Shown piece by piece: positions 24,287 to 35,471 of a DNA stretch of 64,000 nucleotides. The translations under genes and the position numbers were made by a program. How positions within the stretch are numbered: position 1 is the stretch's first letter; every line of letters begins with the position of its first letter. The stretch lies in assembly GCA_010279815.1 (NCBI GenBank), contig QEOQ01000503.1, positions 352,029-416,028 of the forward strand, in the 5' to 3' direction. The notes below the pieces were generated by a model that saw nothing but the letters and a program-made list of their open reading frames with translations, searched no databases and was not told where the DNA came from. The DNA is from Brachionus plicatilis (Eukaryota > Rotifera > Eurotatoria > Ploima > Brachionidae).

Positions 24287-25526
24287 TAGTCATAGGTGAC
24301 CAGTTGGTCGCATATTATGTGACCAGCACCCCTCACCTAAAATATGTGACCAAGACTGGTCGCCTAATTTTTAAACTTGGATATGTGACCAGAAGTAAAA
24401 CAATAAAAAAATTATGTGACTAAGGAAATTAAAAATCATCAGTTTTAAATTTGAATGTTTTTTAGTCATATGCATTTTTAACTCTTTCCGCTCAGATAAA
24501 ATACCGAATATGCATTTTCAAGTGCCTGCTTTTAATTCAGTATTTATTTGACATGATGCTTTGGGTAATTTTTACGTAAAATTACCTAAATTTGAAATTC
24601 TTTTTAATCTCATTTGAAGAAATTTGTTCCACATAACATTGATTTTAATTTAGTTTGGTCAAACGCTAAAAATAGCCTGAAAACTGATAGAGCTTACTCG
24701 CAAAAAAAAAACTTGTAAAATAAACGATTAAAAATTTTCCAAAAATTATTAAATAAATTATTAAAATTTTTTTTTTTAAAATTAATTACATTTTATTAAT
24801 TAGGTTTATGTTTTACTTGTTTTTGTTACCTATTTTCACTTTTTTTATCATTTTATGCTGAAGAAAAAATGTGAATTTTCAAAAAATTGTTTAACAGAAA
24901 ATAACCTCTTTTTATCGAACAAAATTGAAAAAATTCCAAAATTCTTCAAAAATTAAAAAAAAAACGATAATTTTAGTCCCTTTTACGATTAGTGTAAAAA
25001 AGTAGAAATTAAGATGAATTTACGTAAAAATTAGCAAAAAAATCATGTCAAATCAATACTGTGTACCAAACTTTTGTATTTAATGCTGTCTAATTTTACT
25101 TCTGACAGTTCCTTGTTTATTTTATACATTTTTGTTCATATGAAGTAAAACATCTTTTTCTATTTTCTTACTGTTGCTCATCTTCATCTTAATCTTCAAT
25201 ATCAGTCACGTCAAGATAATTAACTGAATCAATTGTTTTTTGCCTTGTGCATCTTCTGAGCTAACCTCACTTCAATAGAACTAAATACACAATTAAACTT
25301 TTACTGTGCTTTAAAATTAAAAATATTTTATCAAATAAAACCAAACTTTTTTCAATTTATAATCATCAAAAATTATTTTAAAATTGATTAAAAAAATGTT
25401 AAATGTTTANNNNNNNNNNNNNNNNNNNNNNNNNNNNNNNNNNNNNNNNNNNNNNNNNNNNNNNNNNAAGTGATCAATTTCTGGTCACATGTATTAGGTG
25501 AGGGGTCCTGGTCACCTATGACTCTA
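24287..25526. mobile_element. Inverted-repeat element with GTGACC repeats, containing a gap
   Basis: Left end TAGTCATAGGTGACCAG and right end, read inward, TAGAGTCATAGGTGACCAGG; both go on to CACCCCTCACCTAA or CCCCTCACCTAA and ATRTGTGACCA. The left side carries extra copies of the TGTGACCA unit (24300-24420). The interior includes TTTTTACGTAAAATTACC. The N run at 25410-25467 lies just inside the right end. Confidence 0.75.
25410..25467. other. Assembly gap (N)
   Basis: 58 undetermined bases inside the right part of the GTGACC element, probably a repeat-resolution failure. Confidence 0.99.
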
Positions 25527-25629
25527 GACCAATAATGCTCACATGACAAAACACTACAATAAATGAATTTATTTTTTGTTCATGTCAGTAAAAAAAAAAC
25601 ATGAAATTGACTTGATATGCAAGAATTAA

Positions 25630-26213
25630 TCAGAGAGATTTTTTATCCTTCGTTTGGTTGTTGTTTTTGTTGGTAAGAGCGGCTTTTTTGTGCACCACTA
25701 TTCTCTGCATGACCAAATAGCTTTCGTACAGCCACAGGATCTTAAAAAGATTGGGTAAAAAATGGAAATAGGAGCTTGGAGTTAAATGGGGATGTACCAG
25801 TAGAAGGGCGCAGTTAACAATGATGGGCGAGCTAAACACTATGGAAATGAAAAATCCGCCGCTGTCGAAGTACTGCTCGAGGGCGAAATGGTGCCAGTGG
25901 TTGGCGCCGAGCTCGTTTAGCCTCTCGGAGCCGTAGCAAAGAGTGACCAGGGCGAAGAATAGAAACACTTGAAAGTTGGAGCATCGTCTCGAAAAAACGA
26001 TTGACAACAACGTGGCCAAGTGAAAGAGGAGCAGACCACAAAGCCATTTTTGGGACCAGTCAATCTTTCAAAAATTAGATTAGTTTCAGTTGATTACTTT
26101 GGCGTGTCAAAGCGTACTGCTCTTAGAAAGCTTAATACTCCGTCTATGTTTGTAGCCTCGAATTTAAACGAACTCGAGCTCTGTCTCAACTTTGACAAGT
26201 CTATTGTTTGCAT
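25630..26213 (-). CDS. TMEM18: Transmembrane protein 18 homologue
   Basis: Three exons are proposed: 26213-26118, 26064-25798 and 25740-25630. Introns are 53 and 57 bp, all GT-AG and phase 0, and the 474-nt CDS gives 157 residues. The signature region reads LEQYFDSGGFFISIVFSSPI, closely matching the conserved YFDSRGMFISIVFSAP core of TMEM18, preceded by an NHWHHFA segment. N-terminally, GVLSFLRA joins IDWSQKWLCGLLLFHLA across the first intron, as in the TMEM18 start. Three or four membrane segments are predicted and the tail is lysine-rich. The 57-bp intron is a multiple of three and has no stop, so an unspliced frame also reads through; splicing restores similarity to family members. In vertebrates the protein sits in the nuclear envelope. 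Exon 1 is not apparent as a long open frame and depends on the inferred intron. Confidence 0.9.
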
Positions 26214-27041
26214 TGTTAGGAAAGCAAAAAATTTGATGAATTGAAAATATTGCTACAGCCAACTAGAACTAGAAAATATGCGTGTTTGCATATGCTTCGT
26301 TCAAGTGATGTGACACACTCTCACACATACACACACATGAGCTTTATAATTTTAACTTTTTATCTTAATTGATCTAGCTCGGCAACTAGGTCAAGCTAAA
26401 TGACTTGAAAAAATCACTCATGCAAAATTAGTCATGTGGGCTAAAATTTTTTTCATCATGTCTTTTTATTTTAAGAAGAAAACAACAATGAAAAAGAGGA
26501 GCAAGAGGGCGAAGCTCATGTTTCTTTATCGATTTTTCCGAGTCGTCTAATATTTTGCTGATGCGTTCAGGGATTATACAGATACGCAATTATTTACACT
26601 CAGTTATTAATTGAAAGAAACAAGCATTGAGTAATTTATCACGGGGAATTATTTGCTCAAAAATTATTATTGCTCCAATCAATTAAAATGATTAGATGTG
26701 TATCTGTAAAATTCAGACTAATTTATGAGCGCCTCAATTTCAATTGCAGTCCACAAAAGCATTCCATATCAAGCACATAAACTTAGAATAATATACGATA
26801 CTCCATCAAAAGAACTTAAGATTGCTCGGTTACCAAGTGTTAAGGAGGGATTGTCTGATCTTAACGAAGCTTGTGCGTTGAGTGCAATCCTCAACGGAAA
26901 TCCATTTTTGTAAGAATTGAAAGAAGAGTACGAATATTTAAATGACCACTTTAAAAAAATTTTATGCAGAGTGTAAAAAGTTTTTTTATAATTATTAATT
27001 TTTTCTATTTTAGATTAAAAAAAAATTCATTTTTTTTAATT
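26214..27041. other. Intergenic flank with a possible orphan exon
   Basis: Contains a CA/TG-rich microsatellite near 26310-26335 upstream of TMEM18, and a plus-strand open stretch (about 26747-26908) described separately. Otherwise AT-rich. Confidence 0.4.
26747..26908 (+). other. Possible orphan exon, product not recognised
   Basis: An open stretch with balanced composition, bounded by a good acceptor (TTTCAATTGCAG) and donor (GTAAGA). It reads HKSIPYQAHKLRIIYDTPSK, then LKIARLPSVKEGLSDLNEAC and ALSAILNG. I do not recognise the family and found no partner exons nearby. It could equally be a transposon remnant. Confidence 0.3.
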
Positions 27042-27955
27042 GGGTCTACCTAGTCCCCACAAACAAAAACTGTCACCCACAAATCAAAAACTTTTCACCA
27101 CAAATCAAAAATTTTCAGCACAAAAATAACTTGACTAAGACAAAAACTGCTCTCCACAAATAAAAAACTTCTAAGCACAAATTTTTTTTAACTATCCATT
27201 AAAAACTTATAATAAACATTTTAGATAATAAAATGCCTATGATTTTACGTAATAAAAAAAAAATTTAATTTTGAATTTTTGGAACTTAAAAATCCAAAAA
27301 AAATAAAAATGACAATTCATTGAATGATGCAGGGTCAATGTTACATCAGAATCCGACGAATTTGTAAATTAACCTAATAAAGATCGTCGTAATAGATTTT
27401 AATTTGATTATTTTGTTAATTTAATATTTGATTTTTTTTATGTATAATTTTATAAACACTATTTGAAAAGATATTATAAAGAAAATTTTTTAAATTTTTT
27501 TCACCACAAAAAGTCTGTGTTAACCAGTTATTTGGTTAAATATGTATAAATTTTTTTTTTGAATTCGGCACAAAATTGTGTTATGTAGTGATTTGTGTTA
27601 AACAAGAAGAATTAAGAGTTTTTCTGGCTAATATTATAGAAATTTTGATAAAAACTGAGTCAGACGGAATGGATCCTTTATTATTTCTATTATTTTTTAA
27701 TATAAAATCAAAATTTTTATTTTTGCGTTCATGTTTTTATATTATTTTATGAATTAAAAACTTTTTTAAATCGAAATAAAACTTTAAAAAATTTTACCAT
27801 GTTTTTATATAGAAAAGATAGTCTACATAATTAATTCGATATTATAGTCTACGTCTATATTTTATGAATCTATATAGATAGTCTATATTATGATAAAGTG
27901 CCATTTTTAGTTTGTGGGCAACAGTTTTTAATTGTGGGAACCATTTATCTATATT
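27042..27955. mobile_element. Foldback element with CACAAA repeats (copy C)
   Basis: Opens with GGGTCTACCTAGTCCCCACA, then ACAAAAACTGTCACCCACAA and further CACAAA plus A-run plus CTTTTC units up to about 27190. The right arm (27505-27955) contains inverted units including TTTGTGGGCAACAGTTTTTA near the end. The interior has no gene. Confidence 0.65.
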
Positions 27956-28099
27956 TAATTAAACTTATATATTCTGTATTTTTAAAAATTATGAAATTTT
28001 AAAATTTAATTAAACTTTTATTTATTCTTTTTATTCTTGGCTAAAACAGCTAACGCTGAGGTCACTAAATAAATAATTAAAAAAAAAAGCACATAAACT

Positions 28100-28964
28100 T
28101 TTCAAAACCATTCTCCCAACCAACATTATCCAGTCTAATTAAGGAATGCAGAAGTATAGGAATATTTAAAAAAACTCTTAGTCAAATACTAAAAAAAGGT
28201 TCAATCAGATGACTACGGAATTTAGAAGCAGTTTAAAAAAATTTTTGAAATCAAAACTGGATTGATTTTGTTTAAAGCAAATTGGGAAAAATCTGCTTTC
28301 AAGTAGACCTTTCTGGAAAAAAATTAATAAATTTTGATTGAAAAAAGGATCTGGGTTAATACCTACTTTTAATCTCTAATAATAAAAAACCCAGGACTGA
28401 TGAAGTAAAAGTAGCATTTTTGGTGAATTTAAAAGAAATTTTTTTATTTGATTTAATCAATATCAAAAAAGATACAGAACTAATTGAACATATTTTAGAA
28501 TTGTTTAATAAAGAAAATCTGCAAATTGGATGAGCCAGTAAGCATTAAATAAATTAGCTTAGTGTTTAAAAGGATGAAAAAGTAGACAGCTTAGGAACGT
28601 GACTAAATTATTAATCTTTTGTTAAAAAATTTTACTAAAAATACTTGAAAAGAAATTATTTGAAATAAATGATGAATACCATATTACTGGAGGTGTTCTT
28701 CGAAGCTCATTGATCAGTCTTTTACTATTCAGTATTCTTATCAGTGATATACTTAAAAGAGATAAAACAAATAATGAATGTTCTCTTCTTTTTGCTGATC
28801 ACTTTGTCACATTCTGCATTTTTAAGAAAAAAGAAAATAAACAAATAAACAAATACTTAGACAAATTAGAAAAACACATTTTCAAGTGGAAGATGAAAAT
28901 ATCTGTTGAAACGTCTTGCTTCATAGTCTTAGTAGCAGTAGTACTTATTACTGCGACCCTATAG
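28100..28964 (+). pseudogene. Jockey-like LINE ORF2 fragment
   Basis: The plus strand carries scattered pieces of the linker and RT: RPFWKKINKF-like and GSGLIPTF-like sequence near 28300-28370, then LLFSILISDILKR and SLLFADHFV. FADH stands where FADD is expected, followed by KWKMKISVETSCFIVL. The KWKMKI piece is nearly the same as one at 3178-3230, so both copies derive from one LINE family. Frames are broken throughout. Confidence 0.7.
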
Positions 28965-30010
28965 GGAGTAAAGCTCAGCTATGAGTTTTGGCAGTAAATG
29001 TTTTCTTTTTGAATGTAAATGGCATCCAACTCGATTTGTTAGGAAACAACAACGCTGCATACAACTCTTAACTTCTTCTCTTGCCAAACATTTTTTTTGT
29101 CTCCTTAAATAATACACTTTATTGGGCGAAAAATTCATACCATTTATAAAATGAACAATTTAATTGCCATTTGTGATTTTAAACATCTGAATTAAATCTC
29201 CTCTCATCAGAGATAGTGACTCAAAAATTTGACTCAAGTCAAATACGCTATTTTCGAACCTTTTCTATTTCAGAAATATCTTTATCTAGATATGGGCACC
29301 TTGAACTAATTTTTTTTGAAATCGTTAAATTTTTTTAAAAGAGACGTAACATGAGCCATCTTCCAGATTTTTGACAATTTCCCTCCAGGAAGTGATTAAT
29401 TAGACAACTTTTTATTTTAATTTCTTTTCCTTCTATAAGCCTATTTCCGTGTATACCTTATTATTATTTTTTATTGTTTTTTAGGCTCTTTTTTTATTTT
29501 CTACTTTATTTTTTAATTTTCTCTGAAGCAGCTCTGTTCGAACAGAAAAAAAATAAAACAATAGCTTCAGTTTTCTCATATGTCATGTGTAAACGTCAAC
29601 AAAATTGAATACAGAGCAGGTTTCGACTTCAATCTAAATTATTGTATGGGTGAGTGATTTCATCAGAAAAGAAAATATTTTTGAAATAGAAATATTTTTT
29701 ATTGTTAACTATATCGACCAAGTTTTTAATGTATTAAAAAACGTAAAATGACTTTTATAAAAGTTTTACTAAAATTTAAACTAAAAAAAATTTATAAGAA
29801 TTACAAATTAATTTTATTTTTAATTTTTCAAAAATAAATAGATTTTTTGTTAAAAATTGTTTATTATGCTTAGAATTAAAAAAGTGAAACTTAAAATTTG
29901 TCCAAAAAAATTTCTCGTTTAATGCATGGGGCAACAATGAAAAAAGTTCTCAACATTAAGCCGTTTTTAGCTTTTTTTTCGCCCAAAATATTTGAATGAT
30001 TTTCATTATA
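28965..30010. other. Intergenic, nothing recognised
   Basis: AT-rich. A few short moderately GC stretches (28970-29110, 29570-29650) show no supported frame. Confidence 0.35.
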
Positions 30011-30621
30011 CAGTGAATTCACTGGTATCGGTTAAATTGGACAAATTAATTTCGACAAATTAAGAATAGAATAAAAAATCTAGTCAATTTGATTTTCGAC
30101 ATAATTTAGACAAATCGTCAAACTGGAAAATTTAGTTCACTTACTTTTAAAAAATGGATGAGTTATTAAATGGTATGAATAACCTTAGCGTTCAATTGAA
30201 TTTAATCAAGTCTTTTTAATTAATAGTTTAAAGCTTGAGCAATCAAACACAGAAAACTTGTACAGTCAACTTAGTACTGGTCGAGTTAATAAGAGAAAAG
30301 TGGGTAACATAATTTTAGAGGAAAGAATAAATCAAATTATCAGTGACTATAAAAATATCGAAACTTTTGAATATTTAAAAAATTTATCACATCTAATTGA
30401 GTACCTTTAAATATTTTTTATTTAATTAAACATTCACAAAACATTAAATTTTTATATTAATTGGTCAAGTAAATTTTTCAAATTTGTCTAAAATATTGTT
30501 GCCATGTTTCTATTGTTTCGTCTAATTGATTATGGACGAAAACTTATTTGTCTAATTATCCTTTTCGAGATTAATTTTTCTAAAAAATTTTTGTCGAATC
30601 GTACCAGATTCGAATTCACCA
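30011..30621 (+). mobile_element. Pogo/Tigger-like element with TA flanks and a short broken frame
   Basis: Starts TA-CAGTGAATTC and ends GAATTCACCA-TA. The inner repeats carry ATTAATTTCGACAAATT on the left and an inverted ATTTTTGTCGAATC on the right. CAG starts, TA flanks and GAATTC plus TCGACA-type ends fit the Tc1/pogo superfamily. The interior has a short frame at 30154-30410. Far too small to encode a full transposase. Confidence 0.6.
30154..30410 (+). pseudogene. Short frameshifted ORF inside the pogo-like element
   Basis: ATG 30154 begins MDELLNGMNNLSVQLNLIKS, then a stop. The +1-shifted frame, open across the same point, continues LKLEQSNTENLYSQLSTGR, KRKVGNIILEERINQIISDY and FEYLKNLSHLIEYL to a TAA at 30408. 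A single frameshift (or a 17-bp gap too short for an intron) separates the halves. The composition is protein-like and helical. It may be the C-terminal piece of a pogo-type transposase, but I do not recognise it. Confidence 0.45.
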
Positions 30622-31656
30622 TATTTTACGTAAATTTCACAATATTTTACCTTATTTAACGTAAAACGAAGTAATAAAAAAAAACGGGATTTATTGAAAA
30701 ATAACAATAATTATCGTAAATTTCTCGTAATTATTGTAAAATTTAGTAAAAAAAATTTCCAAAATTCTACAAAAAATCCGAATTTTTGTGAAAAAATTTT
30801 TTTTTCAATTTTTAAAAAAAATAAAATGAAATTTGATTCACTTTTTTGACCAAATTTACCGAATATGAATGTTTTTGCTCATTTCTTTGAAGCGACCAAA
30901 TAACTTAAAAGAAGCCAAAAAAAATTTTAACAAACTAAATGTAAAATTTGGATACACTAAAAATAAATTATTTTGAACAAAATTCTTGTCTCATCTTGAA
31001 CAGATACAAGGGTTAAAATTTAATCTCACAATACCAAAAAATTCTCAAACGTTATCCAAAACTATCAAGCTACAAAACCTTGTACGCCAAAATTTTTTTT
31101 TCTCCTTCCTTAAAGAAAATTTTTGCTAAATTTTCGATTATGTAGATCAGGAGATAATTTTTTAACTTTTTGTAACTAAGTTGAGAAAATATTTTAATTT
31201 GATCAAAATGTTACTCTGAAATATCGCCAAAAAAAGGACAAATGGTTTTTTCAACTTTTTCAGATCAAAAATAATATTTTTTAGCTGAATTTACATAGAA
31301 AAAATTTAAAAATTTAAATGATGTTAATATGGATAATATTCAACGACAAAATTAAAAAAAAATTCTAATAAGAATGGAAAATTTCAAACAAAAATAATGG
31401 ATCTAAACTTTACTGTAAACCTAGCGTAGCGTTTTATTTGAAGCTTAAAATCCCAAAATCTGTGGCATCTTTAGAAGACATTTTTTGAGCTTCTTTGCAA
31501 ATTTAAACGATCTGAATCGTTAATGTGTTTTTACAATAAACTTTAAATCTATCATAAAATAACATTTTTTAACACTAATAATTGATGTTTAAAAATCCTA
31601 TTTTGTTTCAAAAATTTTTTACATTTTTGGATGAAATTTTACGAAAAACTAAAAAA
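30622..31656. other. Intergenic with ACGTAA motifs
   Basis: Near 30625-30745 there are several TTTACGTAAA and TAACGTAAAA motifs like those at 16.7 and 53.8 kb, but no definable inverted ends. The remainder is AT-rich with no supported gene. Confidence 0.4.
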
Positions 31657-32041
31657 ATTTATGGCATTTTGAAGTTTAGGATCAAAAAAATCAGATCAAA
31701 TAGTATTTTGTTTATAACTTTTGAATGGTACTTGATTAATTCTATCTGCAAAATGCTAAATAATGCAAAATACATGCTGAATATTGTGTGAGGCTCTGCA
31801 AAAACTCTGCATTTTGCAGATTTTGTAGAAAATGCACGCCATTAAAAAGTATCTAATTTGACTGCGCAATCTAAATGCAGAGTTTTTGCAGAGCCTCATA
31901 CAATATTCAGCATGTATTTTGCATTATTTAGCATTTTGCAGAGAGATTTAATCAAGTACCAGCATAAAAAAATAGTATCAGTATAAAAAAATACTATTTG
32001 ATTTGATTTTTTTGATCCTAAACTTCAATATGCCAAAATTT
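31657..32041. repeat. Long hairpin: inverted repeat with about 160-bp arms
   Basis: The left arm (31657-31813) and right arm (31873-32041) are near-identical in reverse: TTGAAGTTTAGGATCAAAAA, then CAAAATGCTAAATAATGCAA and TACATGCTGAATATTGT, then GAGGCTCTGCAAAAACTCTG. The right arm has an extra duplicated ATAAAAAAATA segment. The loop is 59 bp. Transcription would give a long, nearly perfect double-stranded RNA. The inner CTGCAAAAACTCTGCA resembles the 6153-6400 element. Confidence 0.8.
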
Positions 32042-34491
32042 AACTAAAATACACAAAAAAATAGTAAAATCAAAATCAAAATCTATAGATCTTTTTTGGT
32101 CTTTTATTTCTAATTAAAAAGATACTTTATGTAAAATGAAATTGGCTAATGTTTAAATTCCAAATATAATCATCATGCACATGTGGAGAATTGCAAAAAT
32201 TCTATAATTGTTTAAATTAAATTTGAGTCTTAAATATTCTTTACGCTGAATACCAGTTGCAAAAAAATAAGTAAATTTCAAGACAATTTAGGATTATAAA
32301 ATGATCATTTTTAATTTGAATCTTATTTCTTCTTTAGGAAGGCTAATTTAATTGTAAAAAAGAAAATTTTCAAAAACTTGAGAAATTTTCTGAAAAAACA
32401 ATTCAAGTTGACCAAAAATTCGCTTCATAACTAGTGTTTGACTCAGAAAATGAGCTCGAACATTATCATCTTCCAAAAGGATGAAATTGAATCTTAAACT
32501 AGCTGAAGATATTTGGGTGTAAAAATTAGATTAGATGAAAATGATGAAGCAAGTTGACTAAGGAGATCTCGCTATTCCGTATTTTTCACATCAGGACATT
32601 TCTTAAATAATTTATCCAACTGTCATCCTAGTTTCAGTTTACCTGTATTAGCTTATCTGCTTTTTCACGTTTTCAAATTTTAATTTAGAGCTTTATCTCA
32701 ATACAAATACGCAAATAAATAAATTTATTTTAATGTTTATTTTAAAATTTATTTAAGCTGACACGATGTACTTGAAGATTTTTCTAATCTAAAAAATATG
32801 TCCTCACCATTGCTTTTTTAAAATTTATTATCAGAATTACACTGGTTAAATATTAAATTTAAATAATAGCCAAATAATATAAAGTCTGGATAGTTGAACT
32901 TTTTAGTTGATTTTTTAATTTAAAACTTAACTCTTTTCAACTTAATATTTATATTATTTATAAAAATGCGCAATTCTAAACTCTAAACTTGAAAAAGTTT
33001 TGAAAAAAAAGTACTATTTTTTATTTATCGTGCTTTTAAACCATGTTAATTAGGTAATGATTGAAAAAAAAACATAACTTGAAATAACAAGAACTTTGCA
33101 CCTTACCTATTCAATTCAAAAGTTACCTTGTAATGAATCGAGGGATAGAGAATAAACATTTTCAAATAAACAAAATACAATCGGTTCTGAAAAAAAAATT
33201 TAATAATGTGATTCTTTAATATAAAAAAAAAACTAAAACAAAAAATACACTTTTGAATTGCTGCTGCCTTGTTATAAAAAACGATATATTATAAAAATTG
33301 AATTCTTTTTTTAAGTTGATTAATATTTAAATTGATTAGTTGTTACATATGCTCATATTTGTCAGTTTGTAAAACAGAGATGACTAAAGAATTATTTTAG
33401 ATAAAAGCTTTAACAAATATCGAAGGTTTGCGCATCAACAATAACTCTGCTAACTGAAAAAAAAATTTATTGATTCCTTGTAATTCATCAAAAATTCTTT
33501 TTATCAGTTTTTGATTCTTTTTAAAATTTTTAAAAACAAACAACATGATTGAACATGTTTATCAAATTTAAAATTAATTGAAATCAATTTGAATTTAAAC
33601 AATGTTGACAGAAAAATTGAATAAAAATTATCAACATACATAAAATTATCGATATTATAAAATAATTTTCATCTGAAATTTTATTTTAGTTTTTTTATAT
33701 TTTATCCGATTTTTTTATTATTCTAACCAGAGTTGTTTGAAAGTCACAAGTCTCAATTCTGAGCTAAGACTTGGACTTTGAAAAAAAAAGTCTGGACTTG
33801 GACTTTTTTTTGGGACTTTAAAAAAACTGTGATTCTAACTGAAGGAATATAGATGTTTGATTTGATCTCTTAAATTGAGAAAAAAAGTATTTCAGAAAAT
33901 AATGTTCTTTCCCAATAACTTTTTTTTGAAATATTACATGATAATTTTGTTTCAACAAAATGTAAATTAGTTTCTCCAGAATCTATTTTATTTTTTATTA
34001 AAAGAAAATTCCTCAGTTCTGGTTAAATTTAAAAATAACTAAATAAAATAAATATAGTTCAAAATTTATTGAAAGCGTGCATTCATTATTAATTATTAAT
34101 AATAATGAGAAAGTGAACATAGAAAAAATTAAAAGTAATTAGAAAAAAAATACTACTGAAATAACTAACTAAATTCAATCAATTGTAAAAATTTAATAAG
34201 TTAGCTTTAATCAACTTCTTAATTCCATACAGAAATGTTTTTCAATATAAAAATTTAACTTTTATTCAGAGCCTGAAAAGATCAAAAAATCTGACAGCTT
34301 TTTTCGAAACTTAAAATTTAATCTGGAATATCAACGAAAAAAAATAATTTTATATCAAAAATTAAAAAAAAAAGATTGATGATAACATCTGAATTTTATA
34401 ATTTTTATTTCTTAAAATATTTCTTAAAATGAAAAAAAATTTAAAAATGATTTCAGAATAAATCGCTAAAATCAAAAAGAGTATATTTTTT
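32042..34491. other. Intergenic, AT-rich
   Basis: No supported frame. Near 33730-33830 there are repeated AAGTC/GACTT motifs following CAGAGTTGTTT, also seen at about 15700 and partly at 38510, suggesting a decayed repeat family. Confidence 0.4.
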
Positions 34492-35471
34492 GTTAGGAGA
34501 TAAATATTTTTTTTAGTGTATAATTTAATTCATAAAAAGTAGATAAAAAAAAAATAAAAGTGTATAAACATTTTTTGCAGAATATATTTATTTTTTAAGA
34601 AGAGACAATTAATAAAAAAAATTACAAAAATAAAATACAAAAAAAAAATACAAACAAAGTAATTAAAACTTATTTTCTTACTCTTTTTGACAATTGCTCG
34701 TTTTCATTGCTTGATTTTTTTGGTCTTCCGCGTTTACGTTTCTCAGAAACTTGAATATTATTTTCGACTTGATCGTGAACTGCTACTGAACTTGAAGCCA
34801 AAACAAGTTGATTTTGATTAGAAACATTAACGATTGAATAATTTACAATTTGAATCGTACTTGCAACCTCTTGTAGAACTTCGTGTTGATTTAGATTGTC
34901 TATCTGCCTGTTAATCGGAACAATTGAATTTCTTTCTAATGCTAATCCTTCAAGTGATTCAACAAATTCGGCAAAGTTGGAATAAGTTGCGTATTCGTCG
35001 TAGACTGTGTTTGAACCACGTTTCGATTGCACTTGCTCTATCTCTTCAACATCATTATCAGTATTATCAAGTTGATTTTCTTGATTATTGACCGATAAAA
35101 GAACAGAAGTTGAAGAGGCTTCAGACATTTTTTTTAATCAGATTTAAAGTTAAAATTTTATTTATTTCAAAGTTTAATTTTCAAGCAGTTTCAAGGAATT
35201 CATTTTTATATAAATTATGTAACAAGCTGATTATTTACTCAATTAAGAAATTAATTTAATTGAAATTGATACATTTAAGTCAAATTGTCAAAAATCAAAA
35301 AATAAACACTTATATGATAAATATCTACTTCACAAATTAATTATCTACCTTTGAAAATAATTATCAATTTTAGTTTATATTTATCTCCTACAAAAATAAT
35401 TTATCCACTTATTTTTTTATCTCCTTTTTATAAATAAAATTATACACTAAAAAAAATATTTATCTCCTAAC
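34492..35471 (-). mobile_element. 980-bp element with 35-bp perfect (about 110-bp total) inverted ends carrying one ORF
   Basis: The outermost 35 bp at each end are exact inverted copies, beginning GTTAGGAGATAAATATTTTT. Weaker similarity continues for another 70 bp with repeats of GGAGATAAA and GTAGATAAA. Exactly one protein frame (35128-34670) fills the interior. Long inverted ends recall MULE-type transposons, but no target duplication is evident, so the superfamily is not settled. Confidence 0.8.
34670..35128 (-). CDS. AT-hook protein encoded within an inverted-repeat element
   Basis: Intact 152-residue frame from ATG 35128 with no intron needed. Near the C-terminus lies KRKRGRPKKSS, a classic AT-hook (GRP core with flanking K/R) that binds the minor groove of A/T-rich DNA, followed by a basic tail (KRVRK). 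Residues 1-40 are acidic and Ser/Asn-rich; residues 45-65 contain the aromatic-acidic stretch YDEYATYSNFAEFVESLEGL. The product is probably nuclear. It is the only frame in a 980-bp element whose A/T-rich ends would suit such a binding protein. I do not recognise it as a known transposase; no DDE residues can be assigned. The intact frame in otherwise decayed surroundings suggests a young element or one under selection. Confidence 0.65.
   Translation of the reverse strand: MSEASSTSVLLSVNNQENQLDNTDNDVEEIEQVQSKRGSNTVYDEYATYSNFAEFVESLEGLALERNSIVPINRQIDNLNQHEVLQEVASTIQIVNYSIVNVSNQNQLVLASSSVAVHDQVENNIQVSEKRKRGRPKKSSNENEQLSKRVRK

Noticed and set aside
26020..26244. 74-codon plus-strand frame over the TMEM18 start
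   Set aside because: Antisense to TMEM18 exon 1 and intron 1; no homology seen.
31582..31791. 69-codon plus-strand frame
   Set aside because: Half of it lies in the left arm of the long hairpin; the sequence is low complexity.
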